Made by a program: the position numbers and the translations under genes. A DNA stretch of 64,000 nt from Pseudoneobacillus sp052180215 (GTDB lineage Bacteria; Bacillota; Bacilli; Bacillales; Cytobacillaceae): NCBI RefSeq assembly GCF_052180215.1, contig NZ_CP197471.1, positions 406,001-470,000 of the forward strand, read 5' to 3'. Of the stretch, positions 55,205 to 64,000 are shown piece by piece; position 1 is the stretch's first letter; each line of letters begins with the position of its first letter. A model generated the notes under the pieces. It saw only the letters and a program-made list of their open reading frames with translations, was not told the DNA's origin and ran no database searches.

Positions 55205-56218
55205 GTGAGCAAGGATCCTATTCTTAAAATAAGAGATTTAAAGGTTTCATTTTTAGCAGGAAAAAAATATGTTGCTGCTGTAGACGGTGTTAGCTTTGAT
55301 TTGAAAGACGGAGAAATCCTGGGGATTGTTGGGGAATCCGGAAGTGGTAAAAGTGTTACCTCTTTAACAACAATGGGATTAATTCCAATGCCTCCTGGCA
55401 AGGTGGAGAATGGTGAAATCACATTTGATGGTAAAGACTTAACGAATCTATCAGAAAAAGAGTGGCGTAAAATCCGTGGTAATCAAATCTCGATGATTTT
55501 CCAAGAGCCGATGACCTCTCTAAATCCATTGTTTACCATTGGCAATCAGTTAGTGGAAGCCATTCGATTACATACTGATTTATCAAAAGCTGAAGCTAAA
55601 ATTCGCAGCCTGGAATTATTGAAGCTAGTTGGAATTCCAAGAGCAGAAGGGATATTAAAAGAACATCCACACCAGCTATCCGGTGGGATGAGACAAAGGG
55701 TCATGATTGCCATGGCTATGGCATGTAATCCTAAGGTCCTTATTGCGGACGAGCCTACAACAGCACTTGATGTAACCATCCAGGCACAGATTTTAGCCTT
55801 AATGAAAGATTTAAATAAGAAGACTGACACTTCTATTATTTTAATTACTCATGATTTAGGAGTTGTAGCTGAAATTTGTGAACGTGTCATTGTGATGTAC
55901 TCAGGTCAAATTGTGGAGCAAGGCGATGTAAGAACCATTCTTAAAAACCCCCAGCATCCATATACAAAAGGCTTGTTAAGATCTGTACCGGATCTTCGTG
56001 GAAAAAAAGACCGTCTCTACAGCATCCCAGGCAGTGTACCGGCACCGGGAACAATCCAAAAGGGTTGCCGCTTTGCTGCAAGATGTGAGTCTGCTTTTGG
56101 AAAATGCTTTGAGGAATCACCTGAATTACTTCCAATGGACAAGAGTGGACATGAGGTAAGATGTTTCCTACATACAATGAATGAAAGGAGTGACGAGCAT
56201 GTCGGAGTTACTTCTTGA
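55205..56218 (+). CDS. Oligopeptide/dipeptide ABC transporter ATP-binding protein (OppD/DppD-type)
   Basis: 337 residues from GTG 55205 (GGCAGGTG upstream). Walker A GESGSGKSV, Q-loop FQEPMTSLNP, signature LSGGMRQRVMIA, Walker B VLIADEPTTALD, then the OppD/DppD C-terminal extension with the Cys-rich GCRFAARCESAFGKCFEESPEL of the oligo_HPY type. It powers import with the OppF-like partner, whose start lies inside this gene (20-bp overlap). First gene of a five-gene operon. Confidence 0.93.
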   Translation: MSKDPILKIRDLKVSFLAGKKYVAAVDGVSFDLKDGEILGIVGESGSGKSVTSLTTMGLIPMPPGKVENGEITFDGKDLTNLSEKEWRKIRGNQISMIFQEPMTSLNPLFTIGNQLVEAIRLHTDLSKAEAKIRSLELLKLVGIPRAEGILKEHPHQLSGGMRQRVMIAMAMACNPKVLIADEPTTALDVTIQAQILALMKDLNKKTDTSIILITHDLGVVAEICERVIVMYSGQIVEQGDVRTILKNPQHPYTKGLLRSVPDLRGKKDRLYSIPGSVPAPGTIQKGCRFAARCESAFGKCFEESPELLPMDKSGHEVRCFLHTMNERSDEHVGVTS

Positions 56219-57167
56219 GGTAAATGGCTTGAAAAAGTACTTCCCGATAACCGGGGGACTTTTTGGGAAAAAGCAAGGTGATGTCAAAGCAGTGGATGAT
56301 GTATCCTTCTATGTGAGAAAAGGGGAAACATTAGGAATTGTTGGGGAAAGTGGTTGTGGAAAATCCACCACTGGTCGGTTGCTCATGCGTTTAATTGAAG
56401 CAAGTGATGGAAAAATCATGTTTGAAGATAAAGAGATTACGAGTATGTCTAAGTCTGAACTTAGAAAAACTCGTCGAGACATCCAAATGGTGTTTCAAGA
56501 TCCCTATGCATCGCTAAATCCGCGTCACTCGATTGAGCAAATTTTAGAAGAACCTCTTATTGTTCATGGGATAGGAACAAAAGAGGAACGAAAAAAACAA
56601 GTAAGAGAAATGCTTGAAGTAGTAGGGTTAAGCAGCTATCACGCCAAACGTTATCCTCATCAATTTAGTGGAGGACAACGGCAGCGAATTGGTATCGCTA
56701 AAGCGTTAATGACTAAGCCGAAGTTAATTATTGCGGACGAACCTGTTTCTGCACTCGATGTATCCATTCAAGCTCAAGTATTGAACTTAATGAAGGATAT
56801 TCAAAAAGAATTTCAGCTTACCTATATCTTTATTGCCCATGATTTAGGTGTTGTTCGTCATATTAGTGATCGCGTTGGTGTGATGTATTTAGGTAGATTA
56901 ATAGAATTGGCAGACAGTGAGGAGCTTTATGAAAATCCAAAGCATCCCTATACAAAAGCACTATTATCTGCCGTTCCAATTCCTGATCCAGATATTAAAA
57001 GGGAAACTATTTTGATTGAAGGAGAGCTTCCAAGCCCAGCGAACCCTCCATCTGGATGTGCCTTCCATACAAGATGCTCAGAGTGTATGGATATTTGTAA
57101 AACAACAAGGCCAACTGAGCGCGATTTAAATGGTCATTTTGTTGCATGTCACTTGTACAACGAGTAG
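56199..57167 (+). CDS. Oligopeptide/dipeptide ABC transporter ATP-binding protein (OppF/DppF-type)
   Basis: 322 residues from ATG 56199 (AAAGGAG eight bases upstream). Starts with the usual LLEVNGLKKYFPITGGLFGKKQGDVKAVDDVSF; Walker A GESGCGKST, signature FSGGQRQRIGIA, Walker B LIIADEPVSALD, H-loop IAHDLGVVRHISD, and the C-terminal CAFHTRCSECMDICK Cys motif. It pairs with the OppD-like protein as heterodimeric ATPase. Confidence 0.93.
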   Translation: MSELLLEVNGLKKYFPITGGLFGKKQGDVKAVDDVSFYVRKGETLGIVGESGCGKSTTGRLLMRLIEASDGKIMFEDKEITSMSKSELRKTRRDIQMVFQDPYASLNPRHSIEQILEEPLIVHGIGTKEERKKQVREMLEVVGLSSYHAKRYPHQFSGGQRQRIGIAKALMTKPKLIIADEPVSALDVSIQAQVLNLMKDIQKEFQLTYIFIAHDLGVVRHISDRVGVMYLGRLIELADSEELYENPKHPYTKALLSAVPIPDPDIKRETILIEGELPSPANPPSGCAFHTRCSECMDICKTTRPTERDLNGHFVACHLYNE

Positions 57168-57214
57168 CATGCCGCATTGATGATATATAAAAAAGAAATA
57201 GGGGGAAAAAATGC

Positions 57215-58846
57215 ATGAAGAAAAATTCTTTCAAAATGCTGTTGATTGCGATTTTAGCAATCAGTATGTTCCTTGTTGGCTGTACAAGCAAAACAAACGA
57301 ACCTGCAGACAGCAGCAGTAGCAAAGATAATGGTACAGAAGAAAATACAGCACCAGCAAAAGATGTACTTGTGTACGGACGCGGAGGGGATTCTGCTTCT
57401 CTTGATCCAATTACAACAACTGAAGGGGAAACCTTCAAGGTAACAGAAAATATTTTTGAAACACTAACTCAGTTTGGTGATTCAGATACTACAGTGAATC
57501 CTGGTCTTGCTGAATCATGGGATATCTCTGATGATGCTTTAACTTATACATTCAAGCTTCGTGAGGGTATTAAATTCCATGACGGCACTGACTTTAACGC
57601 AGATGCAGTTGTCTTCAACTTCAACCGTTGGATGAATGGGGATGAAGAAAAATTCCCGTACTATACAATGTTTGGTGGTTATGTAAACGATGAAGGTCAC
57701 GTTATTAAAGAAGTGACAGCTGTTGATGAACATACAGTTCAATTTGTTTTAAAAAGACCACAAGCTCCGTTCTTAAAGAACTTAGCAATGTCTCCATTCG
57801 GTATTGCCAGCCCAGCAGCTATCGAAAAGTATGGGGATGAATTCAGAGCAAACCCAGTTGGTACTGGACCATTCAAATTTGTGGAGTGGAAAGCAAATGA
57901 TACGATCACAATTGAAAAGAACCCAGACTACTGGCAAGCAGGATTACCTAAGCTAAGTAAAGTTATTTTCCGTGTTATTCCTGAAAATACAGCTCGCTTA
58001 AATGCTCTTGTTAATGGTGAGATTGATATTATGGATGGATTAAATAACTCTGACGAAGCAGCAGTATTAGGAAATGCTAACCTTCAAGTGCTTGAACGTC
58101 CATCTATGAACGTATCGTATATTGGATTAAACAATACGAAAAAACCGTTTGATAACAAGCTAGTACGTCAAGCGATTAACTATGCTATTAATAAGCAAGC
58201 GATCATTGATGCTTTCTATGGTGGTAAAGCAGATGCAGCGGTTAACCCAATGCCTCCATCAATCGAAGGTTACAATGATGCAGTTCAACCATATGAATAC
58301 AATGTAGATAAAGCAAAAGAATTATTAGCTGAAGCAGGATATGCGGATGGATTTGAAATTGATTTCTGGGCACCGCCAATTCCACGTGGATATTTACCAG
58401 AAGGAATGAAGGTTGCTGAGGTTGTTCAAGCAGACTTAGCGAAAATCGGTGTGAAGGCTAATATCCAAACAATTGACTGGACTACGTATGTACAAAAAGC
58501 GGCAGCTGGTGAATTTAGTGCCTTCATGATGGGTTGGACAGGTGACAATGGAGACCCTGACAACTTCTTATATACCTTACTTGATAAAGATGCTATTGGA
58601 AGTAACAATAACGCTTACTATAGCAGTGACGAGTTACATGATATCTTAATTAAAGCTCAAACCATTACTGATCAAGCAGAACGTAATGAGCTTTACAAGC
58701 AAGCTCAGGTTATCATTCATGAGGATGCTCCATGGGTTCCGCTTACTCACTCTATTCCATTATTAGCAGCAAGTAAGGATTTAAAGAACTATATTCCGCA
58801 TCCAACTGGATCTGAATCATTAATCAATGTAGAATTTGCAAATTAA
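57215..58846 (+). CDS. Peptide-binding lipoprotein (SBP_bac_5 family)
   Basis: 543 residues. Signal peptide with lipobox FLVGC (Cys23), a Ser-rich linker, then the class C substrate-binding protein fold: LVYGRGGDSASLDPITTTEGETFKVTENIFETLTQF, LREGIKFHDGTDFNADAVVFNFNRWMN, NPVGTGPFKFVEWKANDTITIEKNPDYW and YIGLNNTKKPFDNKLVRQAINYAINKQAI. It catches peptides or a similar solute outside the membrane. Similar to DppE/AppA-type proteins; the ligand cannot be read. A terminator-like hairpin follows, which would give more of this protein than of the permeases. Confidence 0.92.
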   Translation: MKKNSFKMLLIAILAISMFLVGCTSKTNEPADSSSSKDNGTEENTAPAKDVLVYGRGGDSASLDPITTTEGETFKVTENIFETLTQFGDSDTTVNPGLAESWDISDDALTYTFKLREGIKFHDGTDFNADAVVFNFNRWMNGDEEKFPYYTMFGGYVNDEGHVIKEVTAVDEHTVQFVLKRPQAPFLKNLAMSPFGIASPAAIEKYGDEFRANPVGTGPFKFVEWKANDTITIEKNPDYWQAGLPKLSKVIFRVIPENTARLNALVNGEIDIMDGLNNSDEAAVLGNANLQVLERPSMNVSYIGLNNTKKPFDNKLVRQAINYAINKQAIIDAFYGGKADAAVNPMPPSIEGYNDAVQPYEYNVDKAKELLAEAGYADGFEIDFWAPPIPRGYLPEGMKVAEVVQADLAKIGVKANIQTIDWTTYVQKAAAGEFSAFMMGWTGDNGDPDNFLYTLLDKDAIGSNNNAYYSSDELHDILIKAQTITDQAERNELYKQAQVIIHEDAPWVPLTHSIPLLAASKDLKNYIPHPTGSESLINVEFAN

Positions 58847-58880
58847 TCATTTAAAGCAATGAACCTAATAACAATGTTTG

Positions 58881-58911
58881 AAAAGGGGAGGGAGCTTTGC
58901 CTCCCCTTTTA
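58881..58911 (+). terminator. Attenuating hairpin after the binding-protein gene
   Basis: AAAAGGGGAGG pairs with CCTCCCCTTTT around GAGCTTTG. It is inside the operon, before the permease genes. Confidence 0.8.
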
Positions 58912-58968
58912 TTAACTAATAGGAGATATAAATATAGGCTTCAATGTTTTGAATAAGGGGTGAAAGCA

Positions 58969-59976
58969 GTGTTCAATTATACGGTCCGCCGTTTATTTTC
59001 ATTAATCCCAGTTCTGTTTGGAATGACCCTTGTTGTTTTTGCCATTATTCATGCCATACCAGGAAATCCAGCTCAGGTTATCCTGGGACAAAGAGCTACA
59101 GCAGATTCCATTGCTGCATTAACAACACAATTAGGGTTAGACCGACCTTGGTACATACAGTATTTCGATTATTTAGGTTCCCTTTTCCAAGGTGATTTAG
59201 GAACTTCCTTACGAACACATGCACCAATCAATCAAGAACTTTGGCCATACCTAGCAGCCACATTTGAATTAACCCTAGCAGCAATGATCATAGCGGTTGT
59301 TATCGGTGTAAATGCCGGAATTATTAGTGCGTGGTTTTCAAAATCCTGGTTTGATTATGTGGCGATGGTATTTGCCCTTGTTGGAGTGTCTATGCCGATT
59401 TTTTGGCTAGGGCTAATGATGCAATGGGGATTCTCGATTGAGTTAGGTTGGCTACCAACAACGGGAAGAAATGATGTAAGAGATCCAATACAGTCAATTA
59501 CCAATTTGTATATGATTGATACCTTATTGCAAGGAAGATTTGACCAATTTATTGTCGTTATTAAGCATTTATTATTACCAAGCTTAGCGCTAGCTACGAT
59601 TCCAATGGCGATTATCGCTAGAATGACCCGAGCAACGATGTTAGAGGTGATGAAGTCCGACTTTATTCGTACAGCTCGTGCAAAAGGATTGGGAATGTTC
59701 TGGGTAGTCTACAAGCATTCATTAAAAAATGCCATTATTCCTGTTTTAACCATCATCGGTTTACAGACTGGATTGCTTTTAGGTGGAGCGATATTAACGG
59801 AAACGATTTTTGGCTGGCCAGGTGTTGGAAGATATATTTATGATGCGATTAATTTCCGTGATTATCCTGTCATCCAATCTGGTATCTTAATTATCGCCGC
59901 GATTTTTGTGCTCATTAACTTAATAGTGGATTTATTATACGTCGTAGTAGATCCGAGAATTAAATACAATAAATAG
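58969..59976 (+). CDS. Peptide ABC transporter permease (DppB/OppB-type)
   Basis: 335 residues from GTG 58969, seven bases after AAGGGG; an earlier GTG at 58960 overlaps that site. Six membrane helices, the N-terminal RRLFSLIPVLFGMTLVVFAIIHAIPGNPA typical of the B-type permease, and the cytoplasmic EAA loop TMLEVMKSDFIRTARAKGLGMFWVVYKHSLKNAIIPVLT that contacts the ATPases. The C-type partner follows after 17 bp. Confidence 0.93.
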   Translation: MFNYTVRRLFSLIPVLFGMTLVVFAIIHAIPGNPAQVILGQRATADSIAALTTQLGLDRPWYIQYFDYLGSLFQGDLGTSLRTHAPINQELWPYLAATFELTLAAMIIAVVIGVNAGIISAWFSKSWFDYVAMVFALVGVSMPIFWLGLMMQWGFSIELGWLPTTGRNDVRDPIQSITNLYMIDTLLQGRFDQFIVVIKHLLLPSLALATIPMAIIARMTRATMLEVMKSDFIRTARAKGLGMFWVVYKHSLKNAIIPVLTIIGLQTGLLLGGAILTETIFGWPGVGRYIYDAINFRDYPVIQSGILIIAAIFVLINLIVDLLYVVVDPRIKYNK

Positions 59977-59993
59977 AAAGGGAGGAATCTAGA

Positions 59994-60896
59994 GTGGCTG
60001 AACTTGCAAAAAATTCGGCAGAGCTAAATTTGCCGAATGTGAAAGAAGAAGAGCTAGTACCTCCATGGAAAGAAGCGTGGCTTTCTTTTACAAAAAATAG
60101 ACTCGCATTAGCTGGTTTAGTGATTGTGGTCTTTTTTATCGTAGTGGCGATATTTGCTCCAGTCATTGCACCTAGCAGCTTTGATGAGCAGAACTTAGTG
60201 GAACGCTTTAAATCTCCATCAAGCGAACATTATTTTGGTACCGATGATTTTGGACGTGATATTTTCTCACGTGTTGTCTATGGAGCAAGAATTTCTTTAT
60301 GGGTAGGTTTTTTCTCAGTACTAGGATCTGTGATTTTTGGGACCATGTTAGGAATTATCGCAGGATATTATGGTCGCTGGATTGACTCAATTATTTCCAG
60401 AGTCTTTGATATTATGCTTGCTTTCCCAAGTATTCTTTTGGCTATTGCGGTAGTTGCGATTCTTGGACCATCCTTAAGAAATGCGTTAATTGCGATTGCA
60501 GTCATTAATATTCCAAACTTTGGCCGTCTTGTTCGTTCAAAGGTACTTAGTGTGAAGCAAGAGGAATATATTATGGCAGCCCGAGCTGTCGGTATGAAGG
60601 ATTCCAGAATACTTTTACGCCATATATTGCCGAATAGTATTTCGCCTGTTATTGTCCAAGCTACCTTAGCGATTGCAACGGCTATTATCGAAGCAGCAGC
60701 CCTTGGATTCCTGGGGATGGGGGCTTCAGCTCCAACACCTGAATGGGGTAAAATGCTAGCTGACTCGAAAAATTATATCATGCAAGCACCTTGGACTTTA
60801 TTCTTTCCAGGGGTAGCCATCATGTTAACGGTTCTTGGCTTTAACTTAATGGGAGATGGACTAAGAGATGTTCTTGATCCAAAAATGAAACAATAA
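59994..60896 (+). CDS. Peptide ABC transporter permease (DppC/OppC-type)
   Basis: 300 residues from GTG 59994 (GGGAGG upstream). The N-terminal cytoplasmic piece PPWKEAWLSFTKNRLALAGLVIVVFFIVVAIFAPVIAP and HYFGTDDFGRDIFSRVVYGARISLWVGF are typical of the C-type permease; the EAA loop is EYIMAARAVGMKDSRILLRHILPNSISPVIV. It ends LDPKMKQ. Last gene of the transporter operon. Confidence 0.93.
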   Translation: MAELAKNSAELNLPNVKEEELVPPWKEAWLSFTKNRLALAGLVIVVFFIVVAIFAPVIAPSSFDEQNLVERFKSPSSEHYFGTDDFGRDIFSRVVYGARISLWVGFFSVLGSVIFGTMLGIIAGYYGRWIDSIISRVFDIMLAFPSILLAIAVVAILGPSLRNALIAIAVINIPNFGRLVRSKVLSVKQEEYIMAARAVGMKDSRILLRHILPNSISPVIVQATLAIATAIIEAAALGFLGMGASAPTPEWGKMLADSKNYIMQAPWTLFFPGVAIMLTVLGFNLMGDGLRDVLDPKMKQ

Positions 60897-60924
60897 AGAG
60901 ACTCCAATGTGAGTCTCTTCTTTT
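60896..60924 (+). terminator. Intrinsic terminator
   Basis: AAGAGACTC pairs with GAGTCTCTT around CAATGT, followed by CTTTT. Confidence 0.87.
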
Positions 60925-60964
60925 GGTGCTTATTTGGAAATAATTTAACCAATTTTGCTGTAGG

Positions 60965-61396
60965 CTATGAAAATAAGTTGATGGGTAAGGGAATATTTTG
61001 CCGAGGGTAGGTAACTTGAATCAATCCTTGATGATAGTGAATCTGAATAAGGTGTGGCTCCGTTGGCTCGGGTAGATGAATGACTCTTTCAAATTCCCCG
61101 TAGAATCTTTCTGTATTTATCACCATTTCCTTTGGAAATAACGGTTTAATCATTCCTTTGATTAGTAGATGTGAGTTTGACTGAAGAGAAATATGAATGT
61201 CATTAGGCTGAACACCAGGAATTTCAAGAATAAGACATATAGATGAATCGTTTTGATAACAATCCGCCAAAGGGTAATTTCCTCTTTTCTGAAAAAATGT
61301 TTCAGGAGGATGGTGGTCAAATATTTTTTTCCAAAAATCATTTCCTTGCAACTTGTTAGACATTTCCAGCCAGTGTCTCATTTTTTCAACGTTCAT
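60965..61396 (-). CDS. Hsp20/alpha-crystallin family protein
   Basis: 143 residues from ATG 61396 (TTGGAGG five bases upstream; an ATG four codons earlier overlaps that site). The alpha-crystallin core is ADCYQNDSSICLILEIPGVQPNDIHISLQSNSHLLIKGMI...RFYGEFERVIHLPEPTEPHLIQIHYHQGLIQVTYPR. It lacks a C-terminal IxI motif in the usual form (ends NIPLPINLFS). Bacillus has spore-coat members of this group (CotM, CotP-like); being directly downstream of two GerP-like genes on the same strand suggests a spore role (inference). Confidence 0.8.
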   Translation of the reverse strand: MNVEKMRHWLEMSNKLQGNDFWKKIFDHHPPETFFQKRGNYPLADCYQNDSSICLILEIPGVQPNDIHISLQSNSHLLIKGMIKPLFPKEMVINTERFYGEFERVIHLPEPTEPHLIQIHYHQGLIQVTYPRQNIPLPINLFS

Positions 61397-61420
61397 AGTA
61401 TCCTCCAAATGATGTAAGGA

Positions 61421-61663
61421 TTATAGCTGATTTGCGATTGGTGCTGATGGATTCGCAATTTGACCTTGGTCACTAATATCCGGGTCAATCATTCCGGAAT
61501 TAATCTGAGAGGCAGAAGGAGATATATCACCTAAAGAAAAGTTTGTTCCAACAAATTTCATGTTAGAGGTATGACTGTTATGAACAGTTGGTCCAACGTC
61601 AACATTGGCATTATTGGTCATACCATTTACCTTGATATTAAAAATATTTATTTGATAGGGCAT
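61421..61663 (-). CDS. GerPA/GerPF-family spore germination protein
   Basis: 80 residues. INIFNIKVNGMTNNANVDVGPTVHNSHTSNMKFVGTNFSLGDISPSASQINSGMIDPDISDQG is the pattern of GerPA/GerPF (about 70-80 residues), proteins of the inner spore coat that let germinants pass. Small, acidic, with no signal peptide. It follows a similar gene by 14 bp and is followed by the Hsp20 gene. This is not the full six-gene gerP operon but a separate two-gene set. Confidence 0.88.
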   Translation of the reverse strand: MPYQINIFNIKVNGMTNNANVDVGPTVHNSHTSNMKFVGTNFSLGDISPSASQINSGMIDPDISDQGQIANPSAPIANQL

Positions 61664-61677
61664 AATAAACCTCCAAA

Positions 61678-61959
61678 TTACTCGTTTTCAGGGACTGGTA
61701 CTGGAAGTGGGACTGGATAAGGGGCGCCAGCCGCTGCCGTATCCGTGTTAGCAATAGCCGTTTGATCATTTACATCTGGATCAATATAAGTACTTTCCAT
61801 TATAGATTCAGTAGGAGAGGTATCACCGTATGATGAATTGATACCCTGTGATTTATTATTAGCTGTATGACTATTATGAGTGGCATCCCCAATCGTGACA
61901 GACCCGTTCCCTGATATACTGTTAATTTTTAAATAATATAAATTTACGATGGTTTGCAT
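61678..61959 (-). CDS. GerPA/GerPF-like spore protein with Pro-rich tail
   Basis: 93 residues. The first 70 residues (VNLYYLKINSISGNGSVTIGDATHNSHTANNKSQGINSSYGDTSPTESIMESTYIDPDVNDQTAIAN) match the family; then AAAGAPYPVPLPVPVPENE adds a Pro/Val-rich tail that the neighbour lacks. First gene of a probable sporulation operon with the next GerPF-like and Hsp20 genes. A mother-cell sigma-E or sigma-K promoter would be expected upstream (61960 on), but I could not define one with confidence. Confidence 0.85.
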   Translation of the reverse strand: MQTIVNLYYLKINSISGNGSVTIGDATHNSHTANNKSQGINSSYGDTSPTESIMESTYIDPDVNDQTAIANTDTAAAGAPYPVPLPVPVPENE

Positions 61960-62294
61960 ATTTTCACCCTCATTTAATCTTTAAAGTACTATATGCAAAC
62001 AAGTGCCCAAGGGTTCATGATGAAGGAGTATTGAAACAACCTAATCAAACAGCTTTTATTAGACACAACCCAAACAGTCAATTTTGGTTTTCGTGAATAT
62101 ATTATAGTAGGAATGGGGGTCCCGATTAGTTCTTTATCGAAGGTTGGAATTTGAAGTCTAGCACATGGTGTTAGATTTTTTTTGTATAAAAATAGCCAGT
62201 CAAATTTCCCTTAAAACTTCATCAAATTATATATGTCCTATTTTTACCATATCAATTGTGACAAAACGTTCAAAAAGAAGTGAAAATTTACATG
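61960..62294. other. Intergenic region between the spore genes and feoA
   Basis: About 335 bp without a convincing gene. It should hold the minus-strand sporulation promoter near 61970-62020. Nothing else that I can name was found. Confidence 0.5.
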
Positions 62295-62347
62295 TTCACA
62301 GTAAGAAAATTAGTGTTATAATTTCCTTGAGAACAATTATCATTATT
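62295..62347 (+). promoter_or_regulatory. feoA promoter with Fur-like box
   Basis: TTCACA (62295-62300), 16-bp spacer and TATAAT (62317-62322). Seven bases on, GAGAACAATTATCATTATT (62329-62347) matches most of the 19-bp Fur consensus GATAATGATAATCATTATC. Iron-loaded Fur here would block transcription. Confidence 0.72.
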
Positions 62348-62373
62348 AGTTAGTAAAATTAGGAGGCTTTGCC

Positions 62374-62595
62374 ATGAATCTAACAGATTTAAAGCAAGGT
62401 GCATCAGCTACCGTTTTTGATCTTACAAAAGTTAGCGATTTAGTAAAGCAACGTTTAATAGATATGGGACTTTTTGAAGGACAGGAAGTTTGTTTGAAAT
62501 GCACAATGCCTTTTGGTGGTCCAGTGATGGTTGAGGTATGTGGCCAATGCATTAGTTTACGACGCAGAGAAGCAGCAAGTATCGGAGTGAAATAG
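62374..62595 (+). CDS. feoA: Ferrous iron transport protein A
   Basis: 73 residues, one SH3-like FeoA domain: MNLTDLKQGASATVFDLTKVSDLVKQRLIDMGLFEGQEVCLKCTMPFGGPVMVEVCGQCISLRRREAASIGV. TAGGAGG precedes the ATG. FeoA is a small cytoplasmic partner that supports the FeoB transporter, whose gene starts one base after the feoA stop. The Fur-like box upstream fits iron control. Confidence 0.94.
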   Translation: MNLTDLKQGASATVFDLTKVSDLVKQRLIDMGLFEGQEVCLKCTMPFGGPVMVEVCGQCISLRRREAASIGVK

Positions 62596-62596
62596 A

Positions 62597-64000
62597 ATGT
62601 CGCAATTTGCTCTATTCGGGAATCCGAATACAGGGAAAACATCATTATTTAATAATTTGACGGGTTCCTATGAATATGTTGGAAACTGGAGTGGAGTAAC
62701 GGTAGAAAAAAAGGTTGGTAAGCTTCGTCATCACAACGGACAGCTTATAGACCTTCCAGGAGTATATTCATTAAATCCTCTTTCCAAAGATGAGGAAGTC
62801 GTAACGGAATTCCTATTAACGGACGAATTTGAAAAAATATTAAATATTGTAGATGCCTCTCAACTAAAGAGAAATCTACAGTTAACGATACAGTTATTAG
62901 AATTTGGCAAACCTCTTTTAGTCGGTTTAAATATGATTGATGTTGCTAAGACAAGAGGAATGTCTATAAATGAAAAGAAGCTTGGGGAAGTGCTTGGTGT
63001 AAGTATTGTTCCGATTATTGCTCGTTCAGGCAAAGGCTGTGACGTATTAAGTAAGGAACTAACGCTCACTTCAAATAAAGAGATAAAAGCTTCTCATTTC
63101 AAAATTGATTACGGCTTTGTAGAGTCTTCAATCGAGCAAGTTATAAAGCTTCTTCCTGATCGCTTGAGCATGAACAAAAGATGGCTTGCGATTCAATTTT
63201 TAGAAGGTAATAAACGAGTGGAAGCTTATTTAGATGGTTTAAATATTGATGGAACGGCCCTTTTGCAAATTAAAAAGGACGTAGAAGGAAAATTAGAAAA
63301 TAGAGGATATAATCCTGCGATTAGACAATATATTTATAATATTCGTGATCAAAAAATCATGGCAATTATAAACGAAGTAACTTCAGTTGCTTCCTTACAA
63401 AAGAAAAATGCAACAGAGGTCATCGACCAAATTGTTACAAATAAGTTTCTAGGGTTACCGATTTTTCTATTATTTATGTATGTCATGTTCATGTTAACCT
63501 TTGATTGGCTCGGCTCTCCGTTAGCAGATTTATTGGATGCCTTTTTCTCAGGTCCGTTAACCAATATTTTGAAAAGCAGTTTAACGGCCATTGGGGCATC
63601 AAGCTTCATACAAGCATTAGTACTAGATGGAATTGTCGCCGGTGTTGGCGGGGTTCTAGTTTTTGTACCACAAATATTTATCATGTTCTTCCTAATCTCA
63701 TTTTTGGAAGACTCAGGTTACATGGCTAGGGTAGCAATGGTTATGGACCGAGTGATGGAGACAATTGGACTGAATGGGAAAGCCTTTATCCCGATGATTA
63801 TCGGTTTTGGTTGTAATGTACCAGGGATTATGGCGGCACGTACGATTGAACAACCGAAGGAACGATTATTAACGATTCTTTTGACGCCTTTAATGTCATG
63901 TTCGGCGCGTTTACCCGTGTATGCTTTGTTTGTTGAAGCATTCTTTGTGAAACATCAAGCGTTAGTGGTTTTATCATTATATGTTCTTGGTATTGTTGTG
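62597..64000 (+). CDS. feoB: Ferrous iron transporter FeoB, 5' part
   Basis: The frame is open from ATG 62597 to the window end (468 codons) with no stop, so about 200 residues of the usual 660-700 are missing. G domain: FALFGNPNTGKTSLFNNLTGSYEYVGNWSGVTVEKK (P-loop and switch I), IDLPGVYSL (G3), GLNMIDVAK (NxxD, G4). A helical GDI domain follows (about 165-265), then the membrane part with GFGCNVPGIMAARTI and TPLMSCSARLPVYALF, whose Cys residues lie in the iron path. Imports Fe(II) using GTP-gated transport. Confidence 0.95.
   Translation, partial: MSQFALFGNPNTGKTSLFNNLTGSYEYVGNWSGVTVEKKVGKLRHHNGQLIDLPGVYSLNPLSKDEEVVTEFLLTDEFEKILNIVDASQLKRNLQLTIQLLEFGKPLLVGLNMIDVAKTRGMSINEKKLGEVLGVSIVPIIARSGKGCDVLSKELTLTSNKEIKASHFKIDYGFVESSIEQVIKLLPDRLSMNKRWLAIQFLEGNKRVEAYLDGLNIDGTALLQIKKDVEGKLENRGYNPAIRQYIYNIRDQKIMAIINEVTSVASLQKKNATEVIDQIVTNKFLGLPIFLLFMYVMFMLTFDWLGSPLADLLDAFFSGPLTNILKSSLTAIGASSFIQALVLDGIVAGVGGVLVFVPQIFIMFFLISFLEDSGYMARVAMVMDRVMETIGLNGKAFIPMIIGFGCNVPGIMAARTIEQPKERLLTILLTPLMSCSARLPVYALFVEAFFVKHQALVVLSLYVLGIVV

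Overview
The window looks like the chromosome of an endospore-forming member of the Bacillaceae (Neobacillus/Mesobacillus-like; genus not determinable from the sequence alone). The evidence is low G+C codon use, AGGAGG-type ribosome sites, many GTG/TTG starts, GerPA/GerPF-type spore proteins, and typical Bacillus regulators and sites (TnrA with its box, a BirA operator before bioY, a Fur-like box before feoAB, FbpA). No rRNA, tRNA, phage or insertion sequence was seen.

Region 1 (1-11.2 kb) and region 3 (20.4-27.8 kb) form a split sulfur/selenium gene set. It contains DsrE/F-like and TusA-like sulfur carriers, two rhodanese-persulfide dioxygenase fusions, a TSUP (TauE/SafE) exporter, an SQR-like flavoprotein with a DUF1641 partner, an OsmC-like protein, a TlpA thioredoxin, two CoA-disulfide reductase-rhodanese proteins (one also fused to TusA), two free rhodaneses, a glutaredoxin, and a CstR-type persulfide sensor. 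Near-palindromic 16-bp sites of the form ATACC-N6-GGTAT lie in or beside the promoters of most of these units, which suggests one CstR regulon. Embedded in it are two HesB-like selenoproteins (in-frame TGA at 3398 and 24035, each followed by a SECIS-like hairpin). Directly after the second lies a tiny, apparently undescribed membrane protein with two in-frame TGA codons (24272-24427). This last item is the best candidate for something new.

Region 2 (11.3-20.4 kb) is a compact hydrogenase operon, hypA-hypB-hypF-hypC-hypD-hypE, then a cytochrome b5-domain protein, a [NiFe] hydrogenase small and large subunit and a maturation protease. Most genes overlap or nearly touch. The small subunit has no Tat signal and has Asn where the second proximal-cluster Cys is expected. 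It sits between the two halves of the sulfur set, so hydrogen oxidation may supply electrons for sulfur or polysulfide chemistry (inference).

Region 4 (25-45 kb) is ordinary accessory and housekeeping content: cytidine-deaminase-like protein, VanW lipoprotein, ECF sigma plus membrane partner, BirA-controlled bioY, a quinone/electrophile-response cluster (ring-cleaving dioxygenase, esterase, MarR, MFS), a metallophosphoesterase, a 41-bp tandem repeat running into the end of an Lrp-family gene, an ABM monooxygenase with an Old-Yellow-Enzyme homologue, amtB-tnrA, fbpA, a DMT transporter, and a quinone reductase/MDR pair. Region 5 (45-64 kb) has an AHSA1-ArsR pair, an SgrR-like regulator opposite an MFS exporter, VanZ, PepF, two GyrI-like-domain proteins bracketed by long palindromes, a D-2-hydroxyacid dehydrogenase, a palindromic Bacillus-type intergenic repeat, an Opp/Dpp peptide transporter, Hsp20, two GerPA/PF-family genes, and feoA with the start of feoB at the window edge.
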